Assembly (NCBI GenBank): GCA_031431435.1
Contig: JANPDI010000031.1
Coordinates: 1-64,000 of the forward strand
Direction of reading: 5' to 3'
Length of the DNA: 64,000 bases
From: UKL13-2 sp031431435
GTDB taxonomy: Bacteria; Pseudomonadota; Gammaproteobacteria; Burkholderiales; Usitatibacteraceae
Numbering within the stretch: the first letter of the stretch is position 1; the number at the start of each line of letters is the position of its first letter. The notes under the pieces are model-generated. The model did not search any database. It was not told the origin of the DNA and saw only the letters and a program-made list of their open reading frames with translations. Shown here piece by piece: positions 43,229-51,760 of the stretch. The translations under genes and the position numbers were made by a program.

Positions 43229-43882
43229 ATGCGTCATTCAATATTCATGCTGGCTGCGTCCGTACTGGTTGCGGCGTCGGTGGTAACGGCCACATATGCA
43301 CCGGTGGCGGTCGCCCAAGCGGGGCCACCAAAAGTCGAAACAGAATTTTCCAAGCAGCCGGCGGGCGAATATCTGCTCGACAAAGCGCACGCCTCCGTCA
43401 CATGGCGGGTGGCGCATCTGGGACTTTCGCTGTACACCGCGCGCTTCGACAAGCTTGACGGAAAGCTGGGTTTCACACCCGCCACCGCCTCGGCAAGCAA
43501 GGTGGAATTCACCATCGATGCAACGTCGATCAATACCGGGCTTGCGCCGTTCAACAAAAAATTGCAGGGCGCGGAGTATTTCGATGCCGAGAAGAATGCA
43601 AACATCACATTTAAATCAACCAAGATTGAGCCGGCCGGCGCCAACAAATACAAAATGTCGGGTGACCTGACCCTGCGTGGTGTCACCAAGCCAATGACCT
43701 GGGATGTGGTGTTCAACGGCGGCCTGTACAACAGCTTTGCACAGGCGCACGCGGTCGGTTTTTCGGCAAAAGGTGTGGTTAAGCGTTCTGAGTGGGGCAT
43801 GAAGGAGTTGATTGGCGTGGTCGGCGACAACGTTGAAGTATTGGTGGAAGTCGAATTCTTGAACCGCGCAACACCGCAATAA
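43229..43882 (+). CDS. Periplasmic YceI family protein (first copy)
   Basis: The protein has 217 residues with a signal peptide ending near AVAQAG (residue 31). The lipocalin-like YceI fold binds long isoprenoids such as polyprenols in solved structures. Typical segments are YLLDKAHASVTWRVAHLGLSLYTARFDKLDGKLGF, YFDAEKNANITFKSTKIEP, and SAKGVVKRSEWGMKELIGVVGDNVEVLVEVEF. The AGGAG before the ATG is strong. It is followed by a cytochrome b561 and a second YceI, a combination similar to E. coli yceJ-yceI. Confidence 0.93.
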   Translation: MRHSIFMLAASVLVAASVVTATYAPVAVAQAGPPKVETEFSKQPAGEYLLDKAHASVTWRVAHLGLSLYTARFDKLDGKLGFTPATASASKVEFTIDATSINTGLAPFNKKLQGAEYFDAEKNANITFKSTKIEPAGANKYKMSGDLTLRGVTKPMTWDVVFNGGLYNSFAQAHAVGFSAKGVVKRSEWGMKELIGVVGDNVEVLVEVEFLNRATPQ

Positions 43883-43921
43883 TTGCATCGACGATTGCAG
43901 GCAGAACCATTCGGGTGACCA

Positions 43922-44473
43922 ATGACCGGGGCAACGCGATACACCAACACTGCAATTGTTTTGCATTGGCTGATGGCGGCAATGATTCTTGTCGCCTTCG
44001 CCATGGGCCTCTATATGGTCGATTTGCGGATCAGTCCCGACAAGCTGAAACTCTACGCGTGGCACAAATGGATCGGCGTCGCGGTCTTCATGCTGGCAGC
44101 ATTTCGCTTGTGGTGGCGCTTGCTCAACGCGCCGCCGCCAGCCGCGCCGATGCCTGCCTGGCAGCAAAATGTGTCTGAACAGATCCACCGGTTGTTCTAC
44201 CTGTTCTTTTTCGCCGTTCCCGTCACCGGTTGGTTGTTTTCATCCGTCAAGGGCTTCCCGACGGTGTTTCTTGGCATCCTGCAACTTCCCGACTTGATCC
44301 AAAAAAATGACGAATTGGCACCATTGCTCAAACAAATCCACCTGTATGCCGGCTACGGCCTTGGCGGACTGGTCGGTTTACATGTTCTGGCCGCACTTAA
44401 GCATCAGTTTGTTGAAAAAGATGGTTTGATCAATCGCATGATGCCCGGCCGGGCGCCACACCAAAAAGGCTGA
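43922..44473 (+). CDS. Cytochrome b561 (YceJ-like)
   Basis: This 183-residue membrane protein with four helices belongs to the bacterial b561 family that transfers electrons in the inner membrane. Heme-ligand histidines are visible in each helix: IVLHWLMAAMILVAF, LYAWHKWIGVAVFML, EQIHRLFYLFFFAVP and GLVGLHVLAALKHQF. Typical length and topology match E. coli YceJ. It overlaps no neighbour, with YceI genes 39 bases before and 1 base after. Together they suggest a quinone- or isoprenoid-linked redox unit of the membrane. Confidence 0.93.
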   Translation: MTGATRYTNTAIVLHWLMAAMILVAFAMGLYMVDLRISPDKLKLYAWHKWIGVAVFMLAAFRLWWRLLNAPPPAAPMPAWQQNVSEQIHRLFYLFFFAVPVTGWLFSSVKGFPTVFLGILQLPDLIQKNDELAPLLKQIHLYAGYGLGGLVGLHVLAALKHQFVEKDGLINRMMPGRAPHQKG

Positions 44474-44474
44474 T

Positions 44475-45035
44475 ATGAAATTATTTTCCCGCACGATCGG
44501 TGCATTGACGGCGATGTTGCTGCTGGCATCGTCAAATAGCCATGCCGGCGAACTCAAGCTTGATGCGACCAAGAGCAGCATTGAATTCGGCTTTTCACAA
44601 CTTGGCGTGCCGATGAAAGGGCGCTTCACACGGTTTGACGCCAGGGTGTTTTTTGATGCAAAAAAACCGGAAGCCACAAAAGCCGAATTCGGCGTTGACA
44701 TCAATTCGGTCGACCTTGGTGACAAAGCATACAACGATGAAACCAAAACACCGGTTTGGTTGAATGCCAGGATGTTTCCGCGTGCAACCTTTGTCGCCGA
44801 AAAAGTTGCCGCCATACCGGGCGGCAAATTTGAAGCAACCGGCAGGTTATCCATCAAGGGTGTCACACAGCCGATCAAAGCGGTTTTCACATTTTCCGAT
44901 GGCGCGGCGCCGGTTGTCGACGGCACATTCACAATGAAGCGGCTCGGCTGGAAGATCGGCGATAACGAGTGGAAAGATACGTCTGTCGTGGCCGATGATG
45001 TGACCGTCAAATTTCGCTTCACCACCATTCGCTAA
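44475..45035 (+). CDS. Periplasmic YceI family protein (second copy)
   Basis: The protein has 186 residues with a signal peptide (MKLFSRTIGALTAMLLLASSNSHAG). It is clearly diverged from the first YceI: LKLDATKSSIEFGFSQLGVPMKGRFTRFDARVFFD and KRLGWKIGDNEWKDTSVVADDVTVKFRFT. It lies one base after the cytochrome b561 stop, so it is translationally coupled and possibly the physiological partner of the cytochrome. Confidence 0.92.
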   Translation: MKLFSRTIGALTAMLLLASSNSHAGELKLDATKSSIEFGFSQLGVPMKGRFTRFDARVFFDAKKPEATKAEFGVDINSVDLGDKAYNDETKTPVWLNARMFPRATFVAEKVAAIPGGKFEATGRLSIKGVTQPIKAVFTFSDGAAPVVDGTFTMKRLGWKIGDNEWKDTSVVADDVTVKFRFTTIR

Positions 45036-45051
45036 CGTTAACGGAATTCAA

Positions 45052-45633
45052 ATGACAACAAGAATCGTGGCATTTGCAGGTTCAACCCGGCAAGGTTCCA
45101 TCAATCGCATCAGTCTTGGGTTCGCCATTGAGGGCGCGCGCGAGGCGGGGATCGACGTTGAATTGATCGACCTTAAAGACTACCCAATGCCGCTATATGA
45201 CGCCGATTGGCATGAGGCCAACGGCGTGCCGTCGACAACGGCAATGTTGCGGGAAAAAATGATCACCGCGCAAGGATTGTTGATTGCCAGCCCGGAATAC
45301 AACTCGTCGATTACGCCCCTGCTGAAGAACACCATCGACTGGCTTTCTCAATCGGTGCGTGACGGCGTCGGCAAGGGCGGCGGCCGCCTACCGTTTGAGG
45401 GCAAGATCACCGGTATGTTGAGTGCGTCGGCCGGCGGCTTTGGCGGTGTTCGTGCGTTGCCGCATGTCGCGGGCATTTTTTCCAATCTTGGTGCCGTCGT
45501 GCTGCCGATTGTGGCCGTGCCGGGCGGCGACAAGATCATCAATGCAGACGGCGGTATTGCCAACGAACGCGCCGTTCAAATGCTGCGTCAACTCGGCGGA
45601 CGCGTCGCGAAACTGGCCATGGCTGCAGCATAA
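45052..45633 (+). CDS. NAD(P)H-dependent FMN reductase (flavodoxin-like fold)
   Basis: The 193-residue flavoenzyme belongs to the NADPH-dependent FMN reductase family. FAGSTRQGSINRISL forms the phosphate-binding loop, IASPEYNSSITPLLKNTIDWL the isoalloxazine-binding loop, and SASAGGFGGVRALPHV the later flavin contact. Such enzymes reduce quinones, chromate or free flavins. It follows the second YceI by 16 bases within the redox cluster. A WrbA remnant, another flavodoxin-like quinone reductase, follows 50 bases later. Confidence 0.9.
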   Translation: MTTRIVAFAGSTRQGSINRISLGFAIEGAREAGIDVELIDLKDYPMPLYDADWHEANGVPSTTAMLREKMITAQGLLIASPEYNSSITPLLKNTIDWLSQSVRDGVGKGGGRLPFEGKITGMLSASAGGFGGVRALPHVAGIFSNLGAVVLPIVAVPGGDKIINADGGIANERAVQMLRQLGGRVAKLAMAAA

Positions 45634-45683
45634 ATTACGACCCGCCATGCATCCACCATAACAACCAACAGTCAGGACGTCCA

Positions 45684-45818
45684 ATGGCAAAGATCGCGAT
45701 TGTGTTTCATTCGGGTTGCCGGCATACCGCCAAGCAGGCGGATGCCGTCGATTGGATTTTTCAATCACCGGGATTGGAAATACCAATTTGTGCCAACGCG
45801 ATCCGACCTGCATACTGA
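45684..45818 (+). pseudogene. Remnant of a WrbA-type NAD(P)H:quinone oxidoreductase N-terminus
   Basis: A 44-codon open frame starts at an ATG at 45684. Its first 22 codons read MAKIAIVFHSGCRHTAKQAD..., closely resembling the flavin-binding N-terminus of WrbA (MAKIAIVYHSGYGHTAKQAE-like). After about residue 23 the similarity stops (DWIFQSPGLEIPICANAIRPAY) and the frame ends. The remaining 170 residues of WrbA are absent, so this is read as a truncated relic inside the redox cluster. A short functional peptide is less likely. The downstream Dps gene starts 25 bases later. Confidence 0.6.
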
Positions 45819-45843
45819 TGGATCATTATTGTTGGGAGTCTCC

Positions 45844-46338
45844 ATGGCCAGGTCGAAATCAGCACCAGTCGCGATCGACATCGGTATTTCGGAAAAGGAT
45901 CGCAAACAAATTGCCGTCGGACTTTCGCATTTGCTTGCCGATACCTATTCGTTGTATCTGAAGACACATTACTTCCACTGGAACGTCAAAGGACCGATGT
46001 TTCAGACGCTGCATTTGATGTTTGAGGCGCAGTACAACGAACTCGCACTTGCCGTTGACGCGGTGGCGGAACGAATCCGCTCACTCGGTCACGAGGCGCC
46101 GGGTTCGTATGCGGCATACGCAAAGCTCACCTCGATCGATGACACCGACCATGTGCCGGCGGCAACAGATATGGTGCACCTGTTGGTTGGTGGTCATGAA
46201 GCCGTTGCACGGTCCGCACGCAAGGTTTTTCCGGCGACCGAAAAGGCGCGTGATGAAGCGACGGCAGATTTGCTCACGCAGCGCCTGCAGGTGCACGAAA
46301 AAACCGCATGGATGCTTCGATCCCTTCTGGAGAATTGA
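45844..46338 (+). CDS. Dps family DNA-binding/ferritin-like protein
   Basis: The protein has 164 residues. Dps dodecamers oxidise ferrous iron with peroxide and coat DNA in stress. The ferroxidase residues fit the family spacing: His45 (HWNVKG), His57, Asp72 and Glu76, in YFHWNVKGPMFQTLHLMFEAQYNELALAVDAVAERIR. A basic N-terminus (MARSKSAPVA) may help DNA contact. GGGAG precedes the ATG. It is in the redox cluster, one base before the thioredoxin gene start region. Confidence 0.93.
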   Translation: MARSKSAPVAIDIGISEKDRKQIAVGLSHLLADTYSLYLKTHYFHWNVKGPMFQTLHLMFEAQYNELALAVDAVAERIRSLGHEAPGSYAAYAKLTSIDDTDHVPAATDMVHLLVGGHEAVARSARKVFPATEKARDEATADLLTQRLQVHEKTAWMLRSLLEN

Positions 46339-46339
46339 T

Positions 46340-46717
46340 ATGGCAACACTCGAACTGACCAACAAAAATTTCAACGCCACAATTGAAAGTGGCAAGACGG
46401 TCATCATCGATTTTTGGGCGCCGTGGTGTGGTCCGTGTCGCGCGTTTGCACCGACTTTTGAAGCGGTGTCTGAAGATTATCCAGACGTGATCTTCGCAAA
46501 AATAAATACCGAGGTCGAGCAGCAACTCGGCGCGGCATTCAACATCCGCTCGATCCCGACGTTGATGGTTTTCCGTGAACAGGTGGTGCTGTTTACACAG
46601 GCCGGTATGTTGCCCAAGGCGGCGCTGCAGGAAGTGGTTAAGAAGTCGCTGGAAATCGACATGGCAACCGTACACGCTGAAATTGCGGCGCAAGACACAA
46701 ATACCGCCGTCAATTAG
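46340..46717 (+). CDS. Thioredoxin (single-domain, TrxC-like)
   Basis: The 125-residue thioredoxin has the active site WCGPC at residues 29-33 within VIIDFWAPWCGPCRAFAPTF, the cis-Pro in SIPTLMVF, and a C-terminal extension of about 20 residues ending AAQDTNTAVN. It resembles TrxC without the N-terminal zinc domain. Its ATG begins one base after the Dps stop, showing tight coupling. It closes the redox cluster and is followed by a palindromic repeat. Confidence 0.92.
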   Translation: MATLELTNKNFNATIESGKTVIIDFWAPWCGPCRAFAPTFEAVSEDYPDVIFAKINTEVEQQLGAAFNIRSIPTLMVFREQVVLFTQAGMLPKAALQEVVKKSLEIDMATVHAEIAAQDTNTAVN

Positions 46718-46732
46718 CTGACAAACACTAGC

Positions 46733-46785
46733 AAAGACGGGCGATTCCAGGCATTTATGGCTGGAATCGCCCGTATTTACTGGTA
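46733..46785. repeat. Dispersed palindromic element, copy D
   Basis: ACGGGCGATTCCAG (46737-46750) and CTGGAATCGCCCGT (46761-46774) are perfect inverted arms, with a further CAT/ATG inside the loop. It follows the thioredoxin stop by about 20 bases. It matches copy E in GCGATTCCAG. No T-run follows, so a classical terminator is unlikely. Confidence 0.65.
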
Positions 46786-46817
46786 ATATTGCTTCAAAAA
46801 ATTGTGTTACATGCCAT

Positions 46818-46840
46818 TTTGCACCGGCATTTTGTGCAAA
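46818..46840 (+). promoter_or_regulatory. Palindrome upstream of putA, possible operator
   Basis: TTTGCAC-N9-GTGCAAA is a perfect 7-bp palindrome just before a -10-like CATAAT (46845-46850). The distance and form suit an Lrp/AsnC-type (PutR-like) activator site for proline induction, but no regulator gene is adjacent. Chance cannot be excluded. Confidence 0.4.
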
Positions 46841-46879
46841 CTGCCATAATGCGCGTCACTCAATTCATTGTCTGCGTCC

Positions 46880-49800
46880 ATGTCAGTCCAACCTGAATTT
46901 GTCACGTCCGCCCATCAGCCGATTTCAACCGATCTGCCGGGGTTCGCGGCGATGCGTTTGGCGTTTCTTGCCGATGAGGACCGCACGCTGGATCAACTGA
47001 TTGCGACGGCAAAAGTTGACATGCAGACCAATCACCAGATCGCCAATATCGCGCGGTCGCTGGTCGAATCGGTCCGGTCACAACAAAAAACCAACGCCGG
47101 TATGCAATCGTTTTTGACGCAATACGACCTGTCCTCACAAGAGGGGGTGTTGCTGATGTGTGTGGCCGAGGCGCTGTTGCGCATTCCAGATGCTGCAACC
47201 GCGGACAAGCTGATCAAGGACAAATTTTCGCAGGGGGATTGGCAAAAGCATCTCGGCGAAAGCGACTCGATGTTGGTGAATGCCGGCACCTGGGGCATGA
47301 TGTTGACAGGCAAGCTGGTGACGGTCGGTCCCGCTGATTTCACCGATGTCAGCGGCTGGCTGGGGCGCATGGCCAACAAGGTTGGCGAGCCGATTGTTCG
47401 CGCGTCGCTGCGCCAAGGGATGAAGTTGATGGCGGAGCAATTTGTCATGGGGCGCGATATAGACGAGGCGCTGACGCGCGGTGCGTCGGCTGATCAGGCA
47501 AGGTTCCGCCATTCGTTTGACATGCTGGGCGAGGCGGCCATGACCGACGCCGACGCCGAGCGGTATTACCTGGCATATCAAAACGCAATCAAGTCGATTG
47601 CCGGCGCGGTGAAGCCCGGCCAATCGGTATTCGAGGCGCCGGGTATCTCAGTCAAGTTGTCGGCGCTCCATCCGCGTTATGAGGTGGCGCATCGGCAGCG
47701 CGTGCTGGATGAGATGCTGCCAAAGCTGCTGGTGCTGGCTGAAATGGCGCGTGATGGCCGTATCGGCCTGACGTTTGATGCCGAAGAGACCGAGCGGCTG
47801 GAGATTTCGCTCGAACTGTTCGCGGCGGTGTTTTCGGACCGGCGTTTTTGCCACTACGAAGGCTTGGGCCTTGCCGTGCAGGCGTATCAAAAAAGAGCGC
47901 CGCATATCATTGACTGGCTGATTGCGTTGTCGGCACAACACGGCCGCCGGATCATGACACGGCTGGTGAAAGGCGCGTATTGGGACACTGAAATAAAACG
48001 TGCGCAGACGCAGGGCCTTGCCGGATATCCGGTGTTCACGCGCAAGGTCAATACCGATGTGTCTTATCTGGCTTGCGCGGCAAAAATGCTGGCCGCACCA
48101 AGCGCGTTTTATTGCCAGTTCGCCACCCATAATGCCCACACCGTCGCAACCATTCTGCAACGCGCGTCTGCCGCACCCGGCAGTGCGGGGTTCGAATTTC
48201 AGCGGCTGCACGGCATGGGCATGGAACTTTACGACGCCGTGCTCGATTACCCGGGCAGCGCCTGTCGGGTGTATGCCCCGGTCGGCAGCCATGAGGATTT
48301 GCTGCCCTATCTGGTACGCCGCCTGTTGGAGAACGGCGCAAATTCTTCGTTCGTCAACCGGATTGCCGACCCCGCTGTTTCGATAGACGATGTGATTGCC
48401 GATCCGATTGCCGTTTGTGAGTCAAATCAGCCGCGCGCCAACGGCCGGCTGCCGGTACCGAAACGATTGTTCATGCAATCAGCCGTCAATCGTCTCAATT
48501 CGTCCGGCTTGAGTTTTTCCGATGTAACCGCGACCGATGATTTGTTTTCGACAATGGCGCCGGTGTTGGCCAGGAGAGACTGGTACGCGCAGCCGCTGAT
48601 CGCCGGTGACCGCATGCGTGGCGCCGCGGTCGATGTGATCGACCCTTCAACCGCGCAGAAGATCGGCACCGTTGAGGAGGCTGACATGGCGTTGGCCGGT
48701 TTGGCATTGGATCTCGCGATGCAATGGCCAGGCATGGCGCCGCTCGAGCGCGCGGCGGTATTGGATAGAGCCGCCGATTTGCTCGAGGCGCGGCGGTCGT
48801 TTTTTATCGCGCTGATGGTGCGTGAGGCCGGCAAGACCCTGCCCGACGCATTGGGCGAAGTGCGTGAAGCGGCAGACTTTTGTCGTTACTACGCCGAGCT
48901 CTGTCGGATGCATTTTGCCGTGCCTGAGCAACTTTCCGGGCCGACCGGTGAATCCAATGTGTTGTCGTTGCAAGGGCGCGGCACCTTTGTTTGTATCAGC
49001 CCGTGGAATTTTCCGCTCGCCATTTTTCTGGGGCAGATTACCGCGGCGTTTGCGGCCGGCAATGCGGTGATTGCCAAGCCGGCGGAACAAACGCCGGTCA
49101 TCGCCTTTGAGGCGGTCAAGTTGTTGCTCGAGGCGGGGATGCCGCCCGCGGCAATTGGTTTTTTGCCGGGCAAGGGCGAGGTGATTGGCGCCATGTTGGT
49201 CGCTGATTTGCGGGTGGATGGTGTTGCGTTCACCGGTGGCACCGGCACCGCACGGGCAATCAACCGCGCACTGGCCAATCGGGATGGGCCGATCATTCCG
49301 TTTATCGCCGAGACCGGCGGCCTTAACACCATGATTGCGGATTCATCCGCACTGCCAGAACAAGTCATCAACGATGTCATCGCCTCGGCATTCAACAGCG
49401 CCGGGCAACGCTGCTCGGCGTTGCGCGTGCTGTGTGTGCAAAAGGATATCGCCCCACGGATCAAGACACTGCTTGCAGGCGCAATGCGGGAGCTGACCAT
49501 TGGTGATCCTTTGCGACTGGATACCGATATCGGCCCGGTGATTGATCGTGAGGCATTTGAACTGTTGGTTGCGCACCGCGAAAAAATGGCGAGATCATTT
49601 CCGCAAATTGGCCAGGTGTTGCTTGGTCAATCAATCGGCGACGGACATTTTTTTGCACCATGCGCGTTTGAAATACCGACCCTCGATTCGATTCGAACGG
49701 AGGTATTCGGCCCGATCCTGCATGTGTTGGCGTTTGAGGGCGAAAAAATGATGGCGCTTGTTGAAGAGATCAATACAAGCGGATACGGCCTGACACTTGG

Positions 49801-50050
49801 CATTCATTCGCGTATCGAAGAAACAATCGCGGCGATTCGTGCGCACGCGCGTGTCGGCAATGTTTATGTCAATCGAAACCAGATCGGGGCGGTGGTCGGT
49901 GTACAGCCGTTTGGCGGGGAAGGTTTGTCCGGTACCGGACCAAAGGCCGGCGGGCCGCATTACCTGTTCAGATTCGCCACTGAACGCACCTTTACGGTCA
50001 ACACGGCGGCAGCGGGCGGCAACGCGGCGCTGATTGCCTGTTCGGAATGA
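46880..50050 (+). CDS. putA: Bifunctional proline dehydrogenase / glutamate-semialdehyde dehydrogenase
   Basis: PutA oxidises proline to glutamate in two steps, with FAD then NAD. The protein has 1056 residues. The proline dehydrogenase barrel includes TRLVKGAYWDTEIKRAQ, FATHNAHT and RRLLENGANSSFVNRI; the aldehyde dehydrogenase half has SPWNFPLAIFLGQ, and catalytic Cys845 in SAGQRCSALRV. There is no N-terminal ribbon-helix-helix DNA-binding domain, so it is not the self-repressing trifunctional form of E. coli and control must come from elsewhere. I use the ATG at 46880; a TTG at 46868 is an alternative. Confidence 0.96.
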   Translation: MSVQPEFVTSAHQPISTDLPGFAAMRLAFLADEDRTLDQLIATAKVDMQTNHQIANIARSLVESVRSQQKTNAGMQSFLTQYDLSSQEGVLLMCVAEALLRIPDAATADKLIKDKFSQGDWQKHLGESDSMLVNAGTWGMMLTGKLVTVGPADFTDVSGWLGRMANKVGEPIVRASLRQGMKLMAEQFVMGRDIDEALTRGASADQARFRHSFDMLGEAAMTDADAERYYLAYQNAIKSIAGAVKPGQSVFEAPGISVKLSALHPRYEVAHRQRVLDEMLPKLLVLAEMARDGRIGLTFDAEETERLEISLELFAAVFSDRRFCHYEGLGLAVQAYQKRAPHIIDWLIALSAQHGRRIMTRLVKGAYWDTEIKRAQTQGLAGYPVFTRKVNTDVSYLACAAKMLAAPSAFYCQFATHNAHTVATILQRASAAPGSAGFEFQRLHGMGMELYDAVLDYPGSACRVYAPVGSHEDLLPYLVRRLLENGANSSFVNRIADPAVSIDDVIADPIAVCESNQPRANGRLPVPKRLFMQSAVNRLNSSGLSFSDVTATDDLFSTMAPVLARRDWYAQPLIAGDRMRGAAVDVIDPSTAQKIGTVEEADMALAGLALDLAMQWPGMAPLERAAVLDRAADLLEARRSFFIALMVREAGKTLPDALGEVREAADFCRYYAELCRMHFAVPEQLSGPTGESNVLSLQGRGTFVCISPWNFPLAIFLGQITAAFAAGNAVIAKPAEQTPVIAFEAVKLLLEAGMPPAAIGFLPGKGEVIGAMLVADLRVDGVAFTGGTGTARAINRALANRDGPIIPFIAETGGLNTMIADSSALPEQVINDVIASAFNSAGQRCSALRVLCVQKDIAPRIKTLLAGAMRELTIGDPLRLDTDIGPVIDREAFELLVAHREKMARSFPQIGQVLLGQSIGDGHFFAPCAFEIPTLDSIRTEVFGPILHVLAFEGEKMMALVEEINTSGYGLTLGIHSRIEETIAAIRAHARVGNVYVNRNQIGAVVGVQPFGGEGLSGTGPKAGGPHYLFRFATERTFTVNTAAAGGNAALIACSE

Positions 50051-50093
50051 TCGCTGTCAACGACCTGAAATACAGTCGGCGTATATTGAACCA

Positions 50094-50858
50094 ATGAAAA
50101 CTGGAAACGCGCTGTCTTTGGCATCCGTCATCTTTGCCTGTCTCATTGTCGGCGGTTGTTCAAGCGTATCAAAAACAGTCGTCGACGTCAGTAAATCATC
50201 AAGGGTTGCGCCGTTCTCGACGCTGCAACTCGGCGAGCCACATCCGTTGTCATGGCAGCCGTGGATTATTTCGCGGTTTAACCGGCGCACCGACTACCGG
50301 GTGGTCGAATTCGAAGGTCAACGCGTGTTAATGGCGCATTCTGACAAAGCGGCATCGGGGTTGTTGCAGGACGTCGCCATTGATCCGACCGAATCCCCCA
50401 ATCTTTCCTGGCGATGGCACGTCAAGCAGATATTGCCTGGCGCCGATCTAAACCGGCGCGGCAGCGACGATTCGCCGGTGCGGGTGATTGTCAGTTTTGA
50501 CGGAGACCACGACAAACTGGATGTTGAGGATCGTGCCACGGCGCGATTGGTCAAACTGTTCAGCGGCCGTGATATGCCTTACGCGACGCTTATGTATGTT
50601 TGGGACAACAAGTTGCCGGTCGGCACCATGCTCGACAACGCGCATTCGGGTCGCGCAAAAATGATCGTTGTTGAAAGCGGCGGGTCACGAACCGGTCAGT
50701 GGCTGAATTTCACGCGCAACGTCGTTAACGACTTTAAACGCGCCTTTGGTGAATACCCGGGCAGGGTAATTTCGGTGGGGGTCATGACCGACAGCAATAC
50801 CACCGAGAGTGAGGCGATTGCCCATTACGGCGACATTGTCCTGCAGGAGCGCCCCTGA
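50094..50858 (+). CDS. Lipoprotein of DUF3047 family
   Basis: The 254-residue protein has a lipoprotein signal: hydrophobic stretch LASVIFACLIVGG with lipobox VGGC (Cys about residue 22). The body contains the DUF3047 features SWRWHVKQILPGADLNRRGSDDSPVRVIVSFDG and YVWDNKLPVGTMLDNAHSGRAKMIVVESG. Function of the family is unknown. It begins 43 bases after putA and may share its transcript. It converges with the barstar-like gene, 16 bases away. Confidence 0.82.
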   Translation: MKTGNALSLASVIFACLIVGGCSSVSKTVVDVSKSSRVAPFSTLQLGEPHPLSWQPWIISRFNRRTDYRVVEFEGQRVLMAHSDKAASGLLQDVAIDPTESPNLSWRWHVKQILPGADLNRRGSDDSPVRVIVSFDGDHDKLDVEDRATARLVKLFSGRDMPYATLMYVWDNKLPVGTMLDNAHSGRAKMIVVESGGSRTGQWLNFTRNVVNDFKRAFGEYPGRVISVGVMTDSNTTESEAIAHYGDIVLQERP

Positions 50859-50874
50859 AATTGCCGGGCGGGAT

Positions 50875-51315
50875 TCAGAGCGCCTTCATCCCTTCCGGCA
50901 TTTGTTTGCCCGACATCAACACCAGCATTGATTGACCCTCACGCTTCCAGAAATCGACGGCGTCCTGGAACAGCTCAATGACGGTTTCAAGTTCGCTTTC
51001 GTGGTGTTCCGCAAACGCATCAGTATGGTCAAAGTAGATGCAGTAGCCGTCGGCGCGAACCCAGTCCATATCGGTGATGCAATCATAAAACGCGTCCCAA
51101 TTTTTTCCAAAGTGGGATGGGAATTTCATCGCCACCGACGCGTGATTGAGGAACTGTTCCTTGCCCTCGATCTTTTGGCCTTCGAGATGGAAAAAGGCCA
51201 TGCCTTTCAGTCTTGCCAGTTTGCCCAACTCCGCCGTGCTGGCGTGTGACATCAGCCAATAAACACCACGAGGTAGATCACTGGAGAGAATATTCTTGAG
51301 CTCAGCCGAGGGCAT
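50875..51315 (-). CDS. Barstar-family ribonuclease inhibitor
   Basis: The protein has 146 residues. FPSHFGKNWDAFYDCITDMDW aligns with the barnase-binding helix of barstar (YGENLDALWDCLTG), keeping the aspartates equivalent to barstar Asp35 and Asp39 that enter the ribonuclease active site. The N-terminal 60 residues exceed barstar's, and the C-terminal FDHTDAFAEHHESELETVIELFQDAVDFW fits the later strand and helix. It has no signal peptide, so it works in the cytoplasm, as an inhibitor of misdirected RNase should. The RNase gene ends 5 bases upstream. Confidence 0.9.
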   Translation of the reverse strand: MPSAELKNILSSDLPRGVYWLMSHASTAELGKLARLKGMAFFHLEGQKIEGKEQFLNHASVAMKFPSHFGKNWDAFYDCITDMDWVRADGYCIYFDHTDAFAEHHESELETVIELFQDAVDFWKREGQSMLVLMSGKQMPEGMKAL

Positions 51316-51320
51316 GATGC

Positions 51321-51719
51321 CTACTCCTTGATTCGTTTAAACGATGCGTAATGGTCATCTGTATAAAAACAGTCCGACGCCGCCCTGTTGCGCAGATCGC
51401 CGCCACATACAATGCGGCGTGCGCCGCGATCCCGCGAACCCGGCGTCTTGACCGTAAATTCCCGATAGTAGCCGCGTGTTTGTTTGGGTAACAACCGCTC
51501 CCGGTTGCCAAACACGACGCCGTCTTTGGCGTAAGGGAAGGGGCCGCCCTTGCGAATGAGTGCCAGGGCTTCCTGACCCTGTTTGGGCAAATCGGCGGCA
51601 AGCATCGATGACGGGTTGCCGGTTCGAACCATTCCCTCGGCGAACGAATCTGCACACCACAACCAAAGTATTGATGTGGCGATCAGTGCGCCGAACAGGG
51701 CGAATGAATTTCTCGACAT
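51321..51719 (-). CDS. Secreted guanyl-type ribonuclease (RNase Sa/barnase family)
   Basis: The protein has 132 residues from the ATG at 51719, with signal peptide ALFGALIATSILWLWCADSFAEG. The mature part closely follows RNase Sa: KGGPFPYAKDGVVFGNRERLLP, then GYYREFTVKTPGSRDRGARRIV and YTDDHYASFKRI. Catalytic Glu87, an Arg in the RGARR cluster and His123 are present. Two cysteines (105 and 117) could form a disulfide. An upstream ATG at 51746 has an AAGG site but lies within a repeat remnant, so the shorter start is preferred. It is directly followed by its inhibitor gene, probably one transcript. Confidence 0.9.
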   Translation of the reverse strand: MSRNSFALFGALIATSILWLWCADSFAEGMVRTGNPSSMLAADLPKQGQEALALIRKGGPFPYAKDGVVFGNRERLLPKQTRGYYREFTVKTPGSRDRGARRIVCGGDLRNRAASDCFYTDDHYASFKRIKE

Positions 51720-51760
51720 TTTTTGCAAAACCCCCAGTGATGGCATTTGCCTTGCGTTAC

